NCBI GenBank assembly: GCA_905233585.1
Contig: CAJOFD010000011.1
Span: 1 to 47,712, forward strand
Reading direction: 5' to 3'
Source of the DNA: an uncultured Bacteroidales bacterium
GTDB taxonomy: Bacteria; Bacteroidota; Bacteroidia; Bacteroidales; WCHB1-69
Length of the DNA: 47,712 nt
Shown here: in pieces, positions 23,435-32,146 of the stretch
How positions within the stretch are numbered: the first letter of the stretch is position 1
Layout: the number at the start of each line of letters is the position of its first letter
The notes under the pieces: model-generated
The model's database searches: none
What the model was told of the DNA's origin: nothing
Seen by the model: only the letters and a program-made list of their open reading frames with translations
Translations under genes and position numbers: made by a program

Positions 23435-24402
23435 TCATTTACAGATAAATACGGAACCAATTTGTTGAATAAATTGTCGTAAATAAAAATAACATCTTTT
23501 ATTTCGGCAATGGATTTGAATTTTCCTTTTTTTTGTCGAGTAGTTACAATTTCTTTAGCAAGCCATGGTTCAATATAAGGGTGTGATGCTAAAGTTTTTT
23601 CCGAAGCGGTATTGATATTGATTATTTTAATATCATTTTGATTGACAAATAAATAATCTTTTATTTGTTTATATTTAGTACTGTCTTTTAGAATTTCTTG
23701 TATTTGTTCAATGCAGTAAAATCCGCCCAATTTTTGTCTGTAATTGACAATTTTTGTAGAAATTTTAGGTCCTATGCCGTAAATTTTCTGTAATTCAGCG
23801 GTATCGCATTTATTCAGATTAATGGCAAGTTTTTTCTTTGATTGCGGCTTGGGTTCCGATTTTGTTGATGTCTGTACATTGGGTTGGTTGTCAATTTGAA
23901 TATAATCATATAATTGAGCAAAAATGCTTTCATCAATACAATATATCTTTAACAAATCTTCTTTTTTTTGTATTTTTCCCCGTTTGGATAAATATTTATA
24001 GATTTGTTCTGCATTTTTGTTATTAAAACCTAAGCGTTTCCAATCGTTTATACTCATGGTATCGGGACAAAAATTGAAAAGATGGAGTTTTGTTTTGGTT
24101 GCCGTTTTGTTGTATTCTTTTGAATAAGCGTAATTTTTGGGATAAAAATAGATTTTGTTTTTTCTGCTTTCTTCAAGAGAATCAGCTATTTGTCTTTGTC
24201 TTTCCAAAAATGCAACAATCGTTTCGTTTTGTTGTTCATCAAAAGAAGTGTTTTTATTATTATCAATAATTATGATAGATAAAACTATGATAATGATGAA
24301 AATAATTGCCAATAAAACACAAATGCCCCGAATTTCTGAACGAGAGAAATTAAAAACATCTTTTAGTTTAATCCGAAATCTTTTGTAATATTTTTCAGCC
24401 AT
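23431..24402 (-). CDS. Membrane-anchored helix-hairpin-helix (ComEA-like) protein
   Basis: The 323-aa protein has one transmembrane segment (about 26-48) and three HhH motifs: around residue 115-165 (WKRLGFNNKNAEQIYKYLSKRG), about 193-240 (INLNKCDTAELQKIYGIGPKIS, YRQKLGGF) and about 258-320 (ININTASEKTLASHPYIEP, TRQKKGKF). The middle copy is closest to ComEA, a DNA receptor in competence. With a TM anchor and extracytoplasmic HhH repeats it may bind DNA outside the membrane. It overlaps ccsA by 8 bp and dapD by 4 bp. Confidence 0.8.
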   Translation of the reverse strand: MAEKYYKRFRIKLKDVFNFSRSEIRGICVLLAIIFIIIIVLSIIIIDNNKNTSFDEQQNETIVAFLERQRQIADSLEESRKNKIYFYPKNYAYSKEYNKTATKTKLHLFNFCPDTMSINDWKRLGFNNKNAEQIYKYLSKRGKIQKKEDLLKIYCIDESIFAQLYDYIQIDNQPNVQTSTKSEPKPQSKKKLAINLNKCDTAELQKIYGIGPKISTKIVNYRQKLGGFYCIEQIQEILKDSTKYKQIKDYLFVNQNDIKIININTASEKTLASHPYIEPWLAKEIVTTRQKKGKFKSIAEIKDVIFIYDNLFNKLVPYLSVND

Positions 24403-25147
24403 AGATATGTAAACTTTGTCCGATGTTTGTTAAATATTTTACCCCAAACCAAGTGAATAATAAACAACAAAAAGCAAATATATTCAAAAAATGAAGATAT
24501 TTCTTTTTATGATAAAAATTAATAGCTAAAAATGAATATATAATTACGGACAACAAAGCAAAAACTTCTTTAATGTCCCAAGCCCAAAAATTTGCCCAAA
24601 TGGTTTTTGCCCACAAGGCTCCCATAAACATTGCACAGCAAAGAAAAGATAATCCGATATTGTTAATTTTTTCTTGAAAAGCAAAAGTATTTTTGTGTTT
24701 TATTAAAGCAAACACAGAATAAACGGCATTTATTCCCAACAACGCATAGGCAATCATATAACAACATACATGGGGCAAAAACCAAGGGCTTTGCAATGCC
24801 GGTGGCAGTTCGTGATGAATAGTTGTTGTTTGTAACAAGACAGAAACGACAAACAGTAAACAAATAATATTGCCTATCGATAAAATAAATGATTGTTTGA
24901 GTTTAAAAAAAACAATCCATGCAAATAGTAAAACAAAAAAACAAAACCAAATTTTTGTGCCAAATTCAGATTGAAAAATGGCTTTTTGGGTGTAAAAAGA
25001 AAGAAAAACCGGTAAAAAAATGGCAAAACCAAAAGCAATTGCAGAAAAAATTTGAATTATTTTATCTTTTTTTAGTACTAAGCCTAAAAAACTTAAAATA
25101 AAACAAATAATTTGTCCCAATAATAAAATGAAAATCAGTTTTTCCAT
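24395..25147 (-). CDS. CcsA/ResC-family cytochrome c assembly protein
   Basis: The 250-aa protein is almost entirely hydrophobic with about eight membrane segments. The haem-handling signature WANFWAWDIKEVFAL near residue 190 is the WWD-type motif of the cytochrome c assembly family (CcsA/ResC), and a His lies in PHVCCYMIAYALLG near 127. In system II CcsA acts with CcsB/ResB; no ccsB is in the window, and the fused CcsBA form common in this phylum is not used here. It sits between the C69 dipeptidase and HhH genes on the same strand. Confidence 0.8.
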   Translation of the reverse strand: MEKLIFILLLGQIICFILSFLGLVLKKDKIIQIFSAIAFGFAIFLPVFLSFYTQKAIFQSEFGTKIWFCFFVLLFAWIVFFKLKQSFILSIGNIICLLFVVSVLLQTTTIHHELPPALQSPWFLPHVCCYMIAYALLGINAVYSVFALIKHKNTFAFQEKINNIGLSFLCCAMFMGALWAKTIWANFWAWDIKEVFALLSVIIYSFLAINFYHKKKYLHFLNIFAFCCLLFTWFGVKYLTNIGQSLHIYG

Positions 25148-25153
25148 ATTTTA

Positions 25154-26731
25154 TTACCAAAGTTCATCATATTTTGTCCACAACAAATCTCCCAAATCCC
25201 AAGCCATTTTTACTGCCAAATTGGCTTGTTCATTGGTGTAATTGGTTAAAAATAGAATAGTTTTTGCAGGTTTTTTAGTATCAAATTTATCAAGAGCCTC
25301 TTTTTCAATAGATTGTTGTTTGTTTACTAGATTTTTTTGAAAAGGATTCCATGTTTGTTGCACATCTTTTTGCATATCACCCCAACGTCTGGCGGCTATT
25401 GTTCCCACACGATTGAAAGCCCACCAAGCAGATTCTTTGCTAAAACCTGTTTTTCGTCCACAAGTTTTGTATGTATTTGGCAAATCGGTAACAGAACCAT
25501 AAATTGGAACATAGACTGAAGAAGCAACATTGTCAAGGGCAAACCATACAAGTCCGCCAATTTCGTCTGGTAACCAGTTCCGGCATTGGATAATTGTTCC
25601 ATACATGGTAAAACGTACGGCAATAGGGCGTTCTCCAAGAGCGTTCCAGCCGCCATTTACTTTATGAATTTTTAACTCTTCAGGGTTCATAAAAGGGTTG
25701 GCAAGTGGAGAAATAACCATTTTACCTTCTTGATTGGCAACCGTAATATTTTTTCTCATATCAAATTCAGTTCCTTCGTAGTAATCTTTGAAAATAGACA
25801 TCATTTTTTCCAAACTTACCAAAGAATCGGGTTTGACGGAAAAAGGATAATTTTCTGCATTGGGGTCAAGTTTAAGACTTGGTGCCAAAAGGTCAAAAAC
25901 TCTCCATTCACGTCTGCGGCATGCCAACATCGTACGACTTTGAGGGGCATAAACATAGCAAAATATAAAAGGTTCATCTTTTTTCCACCAGCCACTATCA
26001 AGAGCGAGAGAAAAAATATTATCGGAAAACAAGAAAAAATCTTTGTCGTTGGTATCTATTTCTTTGATAGTGCTTGCATTGGCACAAACGGCAATATGTT
26101 CATCGGGGACACGTTGGGCTACCCAAACTGCTCCTTTGTTCCCTTTACCAGGACCATAAATTTCCAAATGCCATACTTCATTTTTATCCGCAATGGTCAA
26201 ACATTCACCAGCATCTATCCAACCATATTCTTTTAATAAGTTTCCACTAGTATGAATGGCTTGTCTTGCTGTTGTGCAACGTTCTAAAAGAAGTGCGCAA
26301 AGTCTTTGACAATCAATAAGTCCATTATCAGATTGAAGACTTGTTCTTCCTCCAATGGTGGATTCTCCTATGCCTAATTGTTTTTCGTTCAAACATGGAT
26401 ATGCAGAATTAATATAAGCAAAAGTATGAGACATTTGAGGAATAACTCCAATACTGTCGCTGCGATATGATTTCATTTTTGTTGTATCGCACCATACCCT
26501 TTTGCACATAGTTACAGTTTCGCTTGCTTTGTGGTCTTGGGCAGGGATAATAAAAACATTGGAGCGAGTGCGATGACTGTCGTCTGTGTGAGAAGTGCGG
26601 ACAGAACCATCGTCTGTTGCTTTTTTCCCCATGGTAATAGTTGTACATTCGTCTCTAAAAGCATCTGTTGTTTGGGGAAAAACAGAAAAATTAAAAATTA
26701 AAATACTGATAATAAATATAATCTTTTTCAT
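25154..26731 (-). CDS. C69-family dipeptidase, secreted
   Basis: ATG 26731 gives 525 aa with a signal peptide (MKKIIFIISILIFNFSVFP, then Q). The mature protein soon reaches Cys29 in DECTTITMGKKATDDGS, the N-terminal nucleophile region of peptidase family C69 (PepD-like). Further family signatures are YINSAYPCLNEKQLGIGESTIGG, GWIDAGECLTIADKNEVWHLEIYG and WWAFNRVGTIAARRW. It would cleave dipeptides outside the cytoplasm. An earlier start at 26767 would run into the 3' end of the response-regulator gene and spoil the signal peptide. It follows that gene by 7 nt. Confidence 0.88.
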   Translation of the reverse strand: MKKIIFIISILIFNFSVFPQTTDAFRDECTTITMGKKATDDGSVRTSHTDDSHRTRSNVFIIPAQDHKASETVTMCKRVWCDTTKMKSYRSDSIGVIPQMSHTFAYINSAYPCLNEKQLGIGESTIGGRTSLQSDNGLIDCQRLCALLLERCTTARQAIHTSGNLLKEYGWIDAGECLTIADKNEVWHLEIYGPGKGNKGAVWVAQRVPDEHIAVCANASTIKEIDTNDKDFFLFSDNIFSLALDSGWWKKDEPFIFCYVYAPQSRTMLACRRREWRVFDLLAPSLKLDPNAENYPFSVKPDSLVSLEKMMSIFKDYYEGTEFDMRKNITVANQEGKMVISPLANPFMNPEELKIHKVNGGWNALGERPIAVRFTMYGTIIQCRNWLPDEIGGLVWFALDNVASSVYVPIYGSVTDLPNTYKTCGRKTGFSKESAWWAFNRVGTIAARRWGDMQKDVQQTWNPFQKNLVNKQQSIEKEALDKFDTKKPAKTILFLTNYTNEQANLAVKMAWDLGDLLWTKYDELW

Positions 26732-26738
26732 TTTTTTG

Positions 26739-27899
26739 TTAATTATTAATGAGTACATATTTTTCAATATCTTTCACCGAAATTGTTTTATTGCAAAGAA
26801 TGGTTAGTCGTTCAATAACATTTCTAAATTCTCGAATATTACCATACCAAGGCAATTTTTGCAATGCTGTAATGGCTGCAGGTTCTATTTCGAAAAGAGG
26901 CAAGTTTTCAGATTCGCAAATTTGGGAGATAAAATGTTGTGCCAAAAGCGGAATATCTTCAATTCGGTTTCTCAAGGGAGGAACATCAATGATAATGACA
27001 CTCAACCGATAATAAAGGTCTTCTCTAAAATTTTTGTTTTTAATTTCTTCTTGCAGGTTTTTGTTGGTTGCCGCAATAACGCGAACATCAACATTAATAT
27101 CTTTTTCTCCACCGACTCTCATTATTTTTCCTTCTTGAAGAGCCCGTAACATTTTTGCTTGAGCAGCTAAATTCATATCCCCGATTTCATCTAAAAACAA
27201 AGTTCCTTTATCGGCCAATTCAAAATTTCCCTTTTTTTGTTTGATAGCAGAAGTAAAAGAGCCTTTTTCATGTCCAAATAGTTCACTTTCGATCAATTCT
27301 AATGGAATAGCCGCACAATTGACTTCTATAAGAGGATTGCCTGCACGATTACTTTTTTCGTGTAGCCAATGGGCAACAAGTTCTTTTCCCGTACCGTTTT
27401 CTCCTGTTATCAATACGCGGGTATTAGTTGGAGCAACCTTTTCTATCATTTCTTTCACTTCAACAATAGCAGGAGAATTACCAATAATTTCATATTTTTT
27501 GTCTATTTTTTTCTTTAAGCGTTTAGTTTCTGACATCAAAAATTCTTTTTCCGTAGCATGTCTTACAGAAACGAGAATTCTGTTTAAATCAAGCGGTTTT
27601 TGAATAAAATCAAAAGCTCCTTTTTTTAGGGCTTCAACAGTTGTTTCTATGTCTGCATGTCCCGAAATCATAATGACAGGTGTAGAATAACGGTCTTCAA
27701 AAGCATCTAAAAATTCCAAACCATTCATTTCAGGCATTTTAATGTCACAAAAGATGACTTCAAAATGTTCTTTTTCAAGTATTTGTAAAGCTTCTTTAGC
27801 AGAGGAGGCTTCGCTTACAGAATAATTTTCTCTTTCAAAGACATCACGAAGAACTTCACGAATATATGCCTCATCATCAATAATAAGGATTTTTGTCAT
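26739..27899 (-). CDS. NtrC-type sigma-54 response regulator lacking the DNA-binding domain
   Basis: ATG 27899 gives 386 aa. The receiver domain covers residues 1-120 (ILIIDDEAYIREVL, phospho-acceptor Asp52 in FCDIKMPEMNG). The AAA+ domain runs from about 140 to 365: IIGNSPAIVEVKEMI, Walker A GENGTGKE, GHEKGSFTSAIKQKKG, Walker B GTLFLDEIGDM, FREDLYYRL. The sigma-54 contact loop is GSFTSA instead of GAFTGA. The protein ends at LTILCNKTISVKDIEKYVLINN, with no Fis-type HTH. It might act from solution or through a partner. No sensor kinase or rpoN is in the window. Confidence 0.9.
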   Translation of the reverse strand: MTKILIIDDEAYIREVLRDVFERENYSVSEASSAKEALQILEKEHFEVIFCDIKMPEMNGLEFLDAFEDRYSTPVIMISGHADIETTVEALKKGAFDFIQKPLDLNRILVSVRHATEKEFLMSETKRLKKKIDKKYEIIGNSPAIVEVKEMIEKVAPTNTRVLITGENGTGKELVAHWLHEKSNRAGNPLIEVNCAAIPLELIESELFGHEKGSFTSAIKQKKGNFELADKGTLFLDEIGDMNLAAQAKMLRALQEGKIMRVGGEKDINVDVRVIAATNKNLQEEIKNKNFREDLYYRLSVIIIDVPPLRNRIEDIPLLAQHFISQICESENLPLFEIEPAAITALQKLPWYGNIREFRNVIERLTILCNKTISVKDIEKYVLINN

Positions 27900-27925
27900 A
27901 AAATGGATTTTTATTTTGTTTTGAG

Positions 27926-27933
27926 CAAAGGTA
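27926..27933 (-). promoter_or_regulatory. -7 element of the response-regulator gene
   Basis: On the minus strand this reads TACCTTTG, 26 nt before the ATG at 27899, in the gap after comF. It suggests the regulator gene can be transcribed separately from comF. Confidence 0.5.
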
Positions 27934-27951
27934 CAATTTTTTTCAAGAACA

Positions 27952-28650
27952 TTAGGTTGCGGTAGCAAGGCAGGCTATACTTATTTTTGTACCGGCTGTC
28001 TGCAACAGACAATTAGCTGCCGATTCCAAAGTTGCTCCTGTAGTTATGACATCATCTATAAGCAATATATGTTTGTTTTGTAACATTTCAGGATTAATTA
28101 CCTTGAAAATTTCTTCCACATTTTTCCATCTTTCGTATCGTGATTTTTTTGTCTGTGTATCAGTTTGATATATTCTTACAAAAGAACTTGTGTCCAAAGG
28201 TTTGTTCATGGCTTGTTGCAGACCTATTCCAATTTGTTCGCTTTGGTTGTAGCCTCTTTTTTGTTGTTTTTTGGGGTGAATAGGAATAGGAACAATAACA
28301 TCAATGGAATTAAATGTGGGGTCGCCAATAATATTGCACCCCATTAAGTAACCAAGTTTTATTCCAATTTGTTTGTAATTTTTATATTTTAATTCATGAA
28401 TAAGATGTTGTATTGAGCCTTCTTTTTTGAAAAAACAAAAGGCCGTAGCCCTTTCAAATTTGACACGTCCCATCAGTTTTTCTTCAACGGGATTGTTTGT
28501 TTGCAAATGAAAATTTGTTTTAGGCAGATTTTCAATACATTTTAAACATAAAACATCTTCACTTGTTACCAAAACATTTCCGCAACAAGCACAATATTTG
28601 GGGTAAAAAAGTCTGAAAAAATCAAGAAAAATATTGTTATCTTTCGTCAT
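27952..28650 (-). CDS. ComF-family phosphoribosyltransferase
   Basis: The 232-aa protein has an N-terminal zinc finger (CACCGN near 20 and CLKC near 36), then a phosphoribosyltransferase domain with VIVPIPIHPKKQQKRGYNQSEQ near 120 and the PRPP motif ILLIDDVITTGATLES near 195. ComF is needed for DNA uptake in transformable bacteria and is widespread without proven substrate. The start is 8 nt after the SDR stop. Confidence 0.9.
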   Translation of the reverse strand: MTKDNNIFLDFFRLFYPKYCACCGNVLVTSEDVLCLKCIENLPKTNFHLQTNNPVEEKLMGRVKFERATAFCFFKKEGSIQHLIHELKYKNYKQIGIKLGYLMGCNIIGDPTFNSIDVIVPIPIHPKKQQKRGYNQSEQIGIGLQQAMNKPLDTSSFVRIYQTDTQTKKSRYERWKNVEEIFKVINPEMLQNKHILLIDDVITTGATLESAANCLLQTAGTKISIACLATAT

Positions 28651-28658
28651 ATTGTTAT

Positions 28659-29492
28659 TTATTCCGATAAATATGGAGAAAGAATATCAAAAGTTTGTTG
28701 CAACAATAGATTTTTTTGAGGAGAGTTTTTTATTTTGTCGGACACATGGTGTATTTTTCTGTTTTTAAACATTTCACCGGATAGGTTATTTATTTCATTT
28801 ATAGCAATATAAGACATTGTATCTGCACCTTGTTTGGGGGTACGGATAATAGGTCGGAAAAAGATGTCACAAAGGGTATCTATTACTTTGTTGTCCATTT
28901 TAATAATTTTGGTGCTGACAATGCCAGGATCGGCACAATTGACAAGAATGTTTTTGTCTTTCCATTTTTCTGCCCAATACAAAGTAGCATAATATAATGC
29001 AAGTTTAGAATTGGAATAATTGACAAAACGATTATAATGGGTGAGGGGAGGAGCAAAAAAATTGTTGAAAATTTTTCCGTATTTGTAAGTCAACGAAACC
29101 ATATTGACAATTTTTGTTCCTGCGGTAAAGTGAGGATAAAGCAATTCTGTTAGTAAAAAATGTCCTAAGAAATTTACTCCGATAGTATAATCAAAACCTT
29201 GTTTTGTGGTTTTAGGAACAGATGGCAAAGTACCTGCATTGTTAAGCAGAATATCTATTTTATCAACATTTATGGTTTTGCAAAAATCAATAATGGAATC
29301 AAGGTCTTCCAAATTTAATTGTTTAACGGAAATATGTTCCCATTGAGTTATTTGTTTCAGTTCTTCACAAATTTTTTCTCCCTTTTGTTGTTTTGTGGTG
29401 GTCATTATAATTTTACAACCTGCTTTGGCAAGAGCAATTGTATGTTCTTTTCCCATTCCTCCGTCCGCACCTGTGATAACTGCAGTTTTCAT
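28659..29492 (-). CDS. Short-chain dehydrogenase/reductase
   Basis: The 277-aa protein is a classical SDR. The cofactor motif TGADGGMG lies at 7-14, NNAG near 86, the catalytic Ser in NMVSLTYKYG near 128 and YSNSK (Tyr-x3-Lys) near 159. The overall pattern resembles retinol-dehydrogenase-like SDRs (CADPGIVSTKI). The substrate cannot be predicted. It lies between pdxJ and comF on the same strand. Confidence 0.85.
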   Translation of the reverse strand: MKTAVITGADGGMGKEHTIALAKAGCKIIMTTTKQQKGEKICEELKQITQWEHISVKQLNLEDLDSIIDFCKTINVDKIDILLNNAGTLPSVPKTTKQGFDYTIGVNFLGHFLLTELLYPHFTAGTKIVNMVSLTYKYGKIFNNFFAPPLTHYNRFVNYSNSKLALYYATLYWAEKWKDKNILVNCADPGIVSTKIIKMDNKVIDTLCDIFFRPIIRTPKQGADTMSYIAINEINNLSGEMFKNRKIHHVSDKIKNSPQKNLLLQQTFDILSPYLSE

Positions 29493-29523
29493 TTTGCAAA
29501 AGTTAGTGGTAGTGTATTTAATT

Positions 29524-30240
29524 TTATTTTAAACAACGTAAATACATTTGTATTGTATTTTCCAAGCCGAAATATAGGGCATCGCAAATGAGTGCGTGTC
29601 CGATAGACACTTCTTTAAGCCATGGAATAGATTGATAGAAAAATTTTAAATTTTCTAAATTCAAATCATGACCAGCATTTAGTTCCAATCCGACTTTTTG
29701 TGCTTCTTTGGCGGCAAGGACAAAGTTTTTTATGGCTTCGTTTTTGTCTTGTCGGTAATTGGAGGCATAACTTTCGGTGTACAATTCTACGCGGGTGCAC
29801 AATGTATCAGCTGCTCCGTTCACCATTTTTTCTTCAGCATTCACAAAAATAGAAACACGAATACCTTTTTGTTGAAAGGTTTTTACTATATCTTTTAAAA
29901 AATTCCGATTTTTGATAGTATCCCATCCTGCATTAGATGTTATTGCTTCTGGTGGGTCTGGCACAAGTGTTACTTGATTGGGAACGACTTTTAAAACTAA
30001 ATCAACAAATTCTTTTGAAGGGTAACCTTCAATGTTAAATTCAGTTGTAATAAGTGGTTTTAAGTCTATTACATCTTGATAACGAATATGTCTTTCATCG
30101 GGGCGAGGGTGAACTGTAATTCCTTCTGCTCCAAATCTTTGGCAATCTTTTGCAACTTGCAATACATTAGGAAGATTATGACCTCTGGCATTGCGAAGGG
30201 TCGCTATTTTGTTGATATTTACGCTTAAACGACAAGACAT
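29524..30240 (-). CDS. pdxJ: Pyridoxine 5'-phosphate synthase
   Basis: PdxJ condenses 1-deoxyxylulose 5-phosphate with 3-amino-2-oxopropyl phosphate in the DXP-dependent vitamin B6 pathway. The 238-aa protein is full length: LSVNINKIATLRNARG at the start, GITVHPRPDERHIRYQDV near 40, TLVPDPPEAITSNAGWD near 96, VSIFVNAEEKM near 130, LNAGHDLNLEN near 190 and EVSIGHALICDALYFGL near 213. pdxA is not in the window. It starts 12 nt after the superoxide reductase gene. Confidence 0.95.
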   Translation of the reverse strand: MSCRLSVNINKIATLRNARGHNLPNVLQVAKDCQRFGAEGITVHPRPDERHIRYQDVIDLKPLITTEFNIEGYPSKEFVDLVLKVVPNQVTLVPDPPEAITSNAGWDTIKNRNFLKDIVKTFQQKGIRVSIFVNAEEKMVNGAADTLCTRVELYTESYASNYRQDKNEAIKNFVLAAKEAQKVGLELNAGHDLNLENLKFFYQSIPWLKEVSIGHALICDALYFGLENTIQMYLRCLK

Positions 30241-30252
30241 TGTTATATATTT

Positions 30253-30639
30253 TTAATCAATATTGGTTTTCCACAATCCATGTAGATTACAATATTCATA
30301 AACAGCAATAGGTTTTTGTTTACAAATGCAAAATTCTGCAACTGGTTGGTCCTTTTGTGGATTCAGATAAGCAATTTGTCCGCCATTTTCGGTTTCCAAA
30401 TAAATGAAAGCAATATGATGTGCTTCCAGCATAGGGTGCAGAGTGCTACCGACTTCTACTTTTAATGTGCAGTCATCAATGCGAGTAACAACGGGTACAT
30501 GTTTTTCTGCACTTGCATCTACGGTATTTGCAATGAGTTCTTCCATAGGTTCTCCGCAACAAACTACTTTTACTCCACTATCAACGTGTTTTACAACAAC
30601 ATTTCCACAATGTTTACAGATATAAAATTTTGTTTCCAT
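30253..30639 (-). CDS. Desulfoferrodoxin (superoxide reductase, two-iron form)
   Basis: The enzyme reduces superoxide to peroxide without releasing oxygen and is typical of anaerobes. The 128-aa protein has the N-terminal desulforedoxin centre I (Cys8, Cys11, Cys27, Cys28) and the catalytic centre II with EKHVPV (His48), HPMLEAHHI and CNLHGLW near the end, all ligands of the Fe(His)4Cys site. Length is that of two-domain desulfoferrodoxins. Rubredoxin or another donor is not adjacent. Confidence 0.95.
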   Translation of the reverse strand: METKFYICKHCGNVVVKHVDSGVKVVCCGEPMEELIANTVDASAEKHVPVVTRIDDCTLKVEVGSTLHPMLEAHHIAFIYLETENGGQIAYLNPQKDQPVAEFCICKQKPIAVYEYCNLHGLWKTNID

Positions 30640-30702
30640 AATAATATCTTTTAAGAAAAAACGAATAAGATAAAAGAAAATTGTATGTTTTCCAAATTCA
30701 AA

Positions 30703-31392
30703 TTATTGGGGATTTATTTCCAATAGTTCCACTTCAAAAATGAGCATAGAACCTGCAGGAATATTATTGCCAACGGCTCTGTCTCCGTATGCCAAATCGG
30801 AAGGAATCCAAAATTTATATTTGCTGCCTACGGTCATTAGTTGCAAACCTTCAGTCCAGCCCTTTATCACTTGATTCAAAGCAAAAGTTATCGGTTCTCC
30901 GCGGTCAATGGACGAATCGAAAACAACGCCATTGTGCAAATATCCTTTGTAGTGTACTTTTACTTTGTCTGTTGCAAGCGGTTTTTTGCCTTTTTTGTTT
31001 TCTTGTAAAATTTGGTATTGCAATCCTGAAGCGGTTTCTTTAATGTTAGGATTTTTTTTGTTTTCTGCCATAATGTTGGCGGCAATATTTTTATTGTATT
31101 GAATTTCAGATTTTTGTTTTTCATTCAATGCTTGTTGGACATACATATTGAAATATTGTCCTAATTCATTGATTTGATTCTTGTCAATTTTGGGTTGTTT
31201 GGCTTGATAAGCGTCAAGAATGCCGGCTACAAAAGCTTCAACATTGATGTTTATTTGATGATATTGAAAATACGCACCTGTTTGATAGCCGTTGGCATAG
31301 GCGGCAGAATCTGTTTTTGAAGAAAATGTTTGTGCATACGAAAACATTGTTACGCAAGAGAAAAATAAGACTAAAGAAATTTTTTTATTCAT
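30703..31392 (-). CDS. FKBP-type peptidyl-prolyl isomerase, exported
   Basis: The 229-aa protein has a signal peptide (NKKISLVLFFSCVTMFSYA), an N-terminal FkpA-like dimerisation domain (DSAAYANGYQTGAYFQY ... VEAFVAGILDA) and a C-terminal FKBP domain from about 125: VKVHYKGYLHNGVVFDSSIDRGEP, ALNQVIKGWTEGLQLM, KFWIPSDLAYGDRAVG, IPAGSMLIFEVELL. It should assist folding in the periplasm. It is downstream of an outer-membrane protein gene on the same strand, a sensible client, though this is inference. Confidence 0.92.
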   Translation of the reverse strand: MNKKISLVLFFSCVTMFSYAQTFSSKTDSAAYANGYQTGAYFQYHQININVEAFVAGILDAYQAKQPKIDKNQINELGQYFNMYVQQALNEKQKSEIQYNKNIAANIMAENKKNPNIKETASGLQYQILQENKKGKKPLATDKVKVHYKGYLHNGVVFDSSIDRGEPITFALNQVIKGWTEGLQLMTVGSKYKFWIPSDLAYGDRAVGNNIPAGSMLIFEVELLEINPQ

Positions 31393-31416
31393 TATATTTT
31401 TGTTTTTTAATTGTTA

Positions 31417-32142
31417 TTAATATTTTTTACTTTTTTTTGAAAACCAATCTTTGTGGTTAAAACAATACGACAAACCGCCGCCAAGTTGTAAGTCCAAACC
31501 ATTAAAAAAGTTTAATTTGTTTTTTAAATTGCCGTTAAAACTTGTCAGACCTGCTGCATAGGCATTGTAGAAACATAACGATAATCCTTTGTAGAGGTGA
31601 ATTTCCACACCCAAGCAAAGTTTTAGTCCAAAACAAAAACCACTAATATCTTTGGAACGGACATCAGACAATTCAGTTGTTTTGTTGTCTTCTCCTGCAA
31701 CAACCTCCACTTGTTTGCCTTTGGCTTTTGTTTGACAGACAAATTGAAAGTCAGGACCTCCGGAAAAAGTGAATTTCACCTTTTCACCTACGGCTATTTC
31801 GGGGAAAAGATATAAATTGACAGAACGAATATCATATCTGAATCCATAAGCCGTTTTTTGTGTAGCAACAACATCTTCTCTGTATATCCATTGGGCTTGT
31901 TGTTTCCATTCCAATTGTACTCCTAATCGCATGTTGGGAGCCAATTGAAAAACGTTTTCTTTGTATGTTACATTGACATGATAGGAGTGATAAGGTGAAA
32001 AAGAATAATAATAGTCTGATTTTTGTTGAGTACTATAGAAAATGGATTGCAAATAGCCTCCATTAATGCTGATGTTGGATTGTGCAAAAGCAATATCCGA
32101 CATCAGCATTAGGCAAAGACTATAAAAGACAATCTTTTTCAT
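31417..32142 (-). CDS. Outer-membrane beta-barrel protein, 241 aa
   Basis: A signal peptide (cut after AFA, near 20) is followed by alternating amphipathic strands typical of an 8- to 10-strand barrel (SINGGYLQSIFYS, RLGVQLEWKQQAQW, VNLYLFPEIAVGEKVKFTFSGGPDF, LKLCLGVEIHLYKGLSLCFYNAYAAG, LDLQLGGGLSYCF). It fits the OMP_b-brl type. No ligand or enzymatic motif is seen. It begins 5 nt after the M20 peptidase stop. Confidence 0.7.
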   Translation of the reverse strand: MKKIVFYSLCLMLMSDIAFAQSNISINGGYLQSIFYSTQQKSDYYYSFSPYHSYHVNVTYKENVFQLAPNMRLGVQLEWKQQAQWIYREDVVATQKTAYGFRYDIRSVNLYLFPEIAVGEKVKFTFSGGPDFQFVCQTKAKGKQVEVVAGEDNKTTELSDVRSKDISGFCFGLKLCLGVEIHLYKGLSLCFYNAYAAGLTSFNGNLKNKLNFFNGLDLQLGGGLSYCFNHKDWFSKKSKKY

Positions 32143-32146
32143 TTTT

